Part shown: in pieces, positions 5,276-5,737 of the stretch | Numbering within the stretch: position 1 is the first letter of the stretch | Layout: each line of letters opens with the position of its first letter | Source: JACQMJ01 sp964373495 | GTDB taxonomy: Bacteria > Patescibacteriota > Minisyncoccia > Sungbacterales > SURF-37 | Assembly: GCA_964373495.1 (NCBI GenBank) | Contig: CAYJUW010000045.1 | Coordinates: forward strand, 1 to 5,737 | Direction of reading: 5' to 3' | DNA length: 5,737 nt | Translations under genes and position numbers: made by a program | Notes under the pieces: generated by a model | Told to the model about the DNA's origin: nothing | Databases searched by the model: none | What the model saw: only the letters and a program-made list of their open reading frames with translations

Positions 5276-5281
5276 ATGTCG

Positions 5282-5644
5282 TTATTTCTGCGCTGGCGCG
5301 CCCTTGTAGATGAAAAGCTGTTTTAAGAGTTGCTTGCGGAGTTTATTCTTGGGCAGCATGCCGGCCACGGCCTGGCGCACCATCTTGCGCGAATCGCGTG
5401 CGCGCATCTCCTCGGCGCTGAACTCTCTCAAGTGGCCGAGGTAGCCGGAATGGCGGTGGTACGTTTTCGTTGTGCCCTTCCGTCCGGTCAGCACCAGACG
5501 GTCGCTCTCGGTTACCATAATTCGCACCGGGGCCTTCCGGCGCCGCTCAAACGAAGGTTGGTGCTTGCCCATGAGCAGTACGGCGACTTTCGTGGCCATC
5601 CGTCCGAGCGGCTCCTGTGAGGCGTCAAAGGTGTGGGTTTCCAT
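5282..5644 (-). CDS. rplM: 50S ribosomal protein L13, short form
   Basis: L13 is an early-assembly protein of the large subunit that binds 23S rRNA. The 120-residue product keeps the core: LGRMATKVAVLLMGKHQPSF (13-32), the VLTGRKGTTKTYHRHSGYLG region (51-70) and the family signature VAGMLPKNKLRKQLLKQL (93-110). It lacks the N-terminal leader with W-x-V-I/V-D-A that most bacterial L13s (about 142 residues) carry, and the C-terminal tail is brief. Short L13s of this type are what I recall from Parcubacteria. The ATG at 5644 (METHTFDA) gives a natural start. A TTG at 5662 would add six residues read from the 9-nt repeat and is less likely. No clear Shine-Dalgarno is visible. It is first of the rplM-rpsI pair. 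Confidence 0.95.
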   Translation of the reverse strand: METHTFDASQEPLGRMATKVAVLLMGKHQPSFERRRKAPVRIMVTESDRLVLTGRKGTTKTYHRHSGYLGHLREFSAEEMRARDSRKMVRQAVAGMLPKNKLRKQLLKQLFIYKGAPAQK

Positions 5645-5653
5645 CACGAGCTC

Positions 5654-5718
5654 GTTAAGCAAGTTAAGTGAATTAAGTGAATTAAGCTTTGGGACGGTTG
5701 CTTAACTCGCTTAACTTG
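5654..5718. repeat. 9-nt tandem array with inverted copy in the rplM leader
   Basis: Four 9-nt units run in tandem: GTTAAGCAA (5654-5662), GTTAAGTGA (5663-5671), ATTAAGTGA (5672-5680) and ATTAAGCTT (5681-5689). Two inverted units follow, CTTAACTCG and CTTAACTTG (5701-5718). The segment 5660-5678 matches the reverse complement of 5700-5718 at 16 of 19 positions, leaving a 21-nt loop. A second short inverted pair, GGGAC (5691-5695) and GTCCC (5718-5722), could form an alternative, mutually exclusive stem. The array begins 10 nt upstream of the rplM start, so it would be in the leader if the promoter lies beyond it. No promoter is recognisable in the remaining bases. Confidence 0.7.
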
Positions 5719-5737
5719 TCCCGCAACTTCCGCGAAC

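Noticed and set aside
5654..5718. CRISPR array
   Set aside because: Units are 7 or 9 nt, contiguous and degenerate, with no unique spacers of 25-40 nt and no cas gene in the window.

Overview
The window looks like a piece of a bacterial chromosome from the Candidate Phyla Radiation (Patescibacteria), most likely a GC-rich member of the Parcubacteria group. This is an inference from gene features, not a placement by phylogeny. The supporting features are a short ribosomal protein L13 lacking the usual N-terminal leader, an S9 with a long Lys/Ala/Pro-rich N-terminal extension, a membrane-anchored PEGA protein followed by a propeller-like region, a small 'TKQD' coiled-coil protein, and weak or absent Shine-Dalgarno sites. 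Coding DNA is GC-rich. The gaps between genes are AT-rich and made of short repeated words.

Layout: (1) 1-171 holds a perfect hairpin (12-32) and, on the minus strand, a relic of an mreB 3' end (88-171). (2) 158-2897 is a minus-strand cluster transcribed murA -> mreB -> small coiled-coil gene. murA makes the first committed peptidoglycan precursor, and MreB organises lateral wall synthesis, so the pair is a cell-envelope module. (3) 2898-3027 is a divergent intergenic region. (4) 3028-4422 is a plus-strand PEGA/beta-propeller-like membrane protein. It is convergent with (5) rpsI, and a strong GC hairpin (4471-4494) lies between them. (6) 4534-5644 is the minus-strand pair rplM -> rpsI, encoding ribosomal proteins L13 and S9, separated by an unusually long 196-nt spacer. 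(7) 5645-5737 is the rplM leader, which carries a 9-nt repeat array.

Three observations stand out. First, the two long spacers between co-directional genes (murA/mreB and rplM/rpsI) are both degenerate 7-nt-periodic arrays folded into long imperfect inverted repeats. They share exact words (AAATCCTAAACA in the left arm, GGATTTGTTT in the right), so they look like two copies of one dispersed foldback family. Second, the last ~20 codons of mreB recur, diverged but recognisable, on the far side of the small coiled-coil gene. That gene is therefore bracketed by direct copies of the mreB 3' end. Third, MurA carries Asp where the catalytic-loop Cys115 normally sits, which predicts intrinsic fosfomycin insensitivity.
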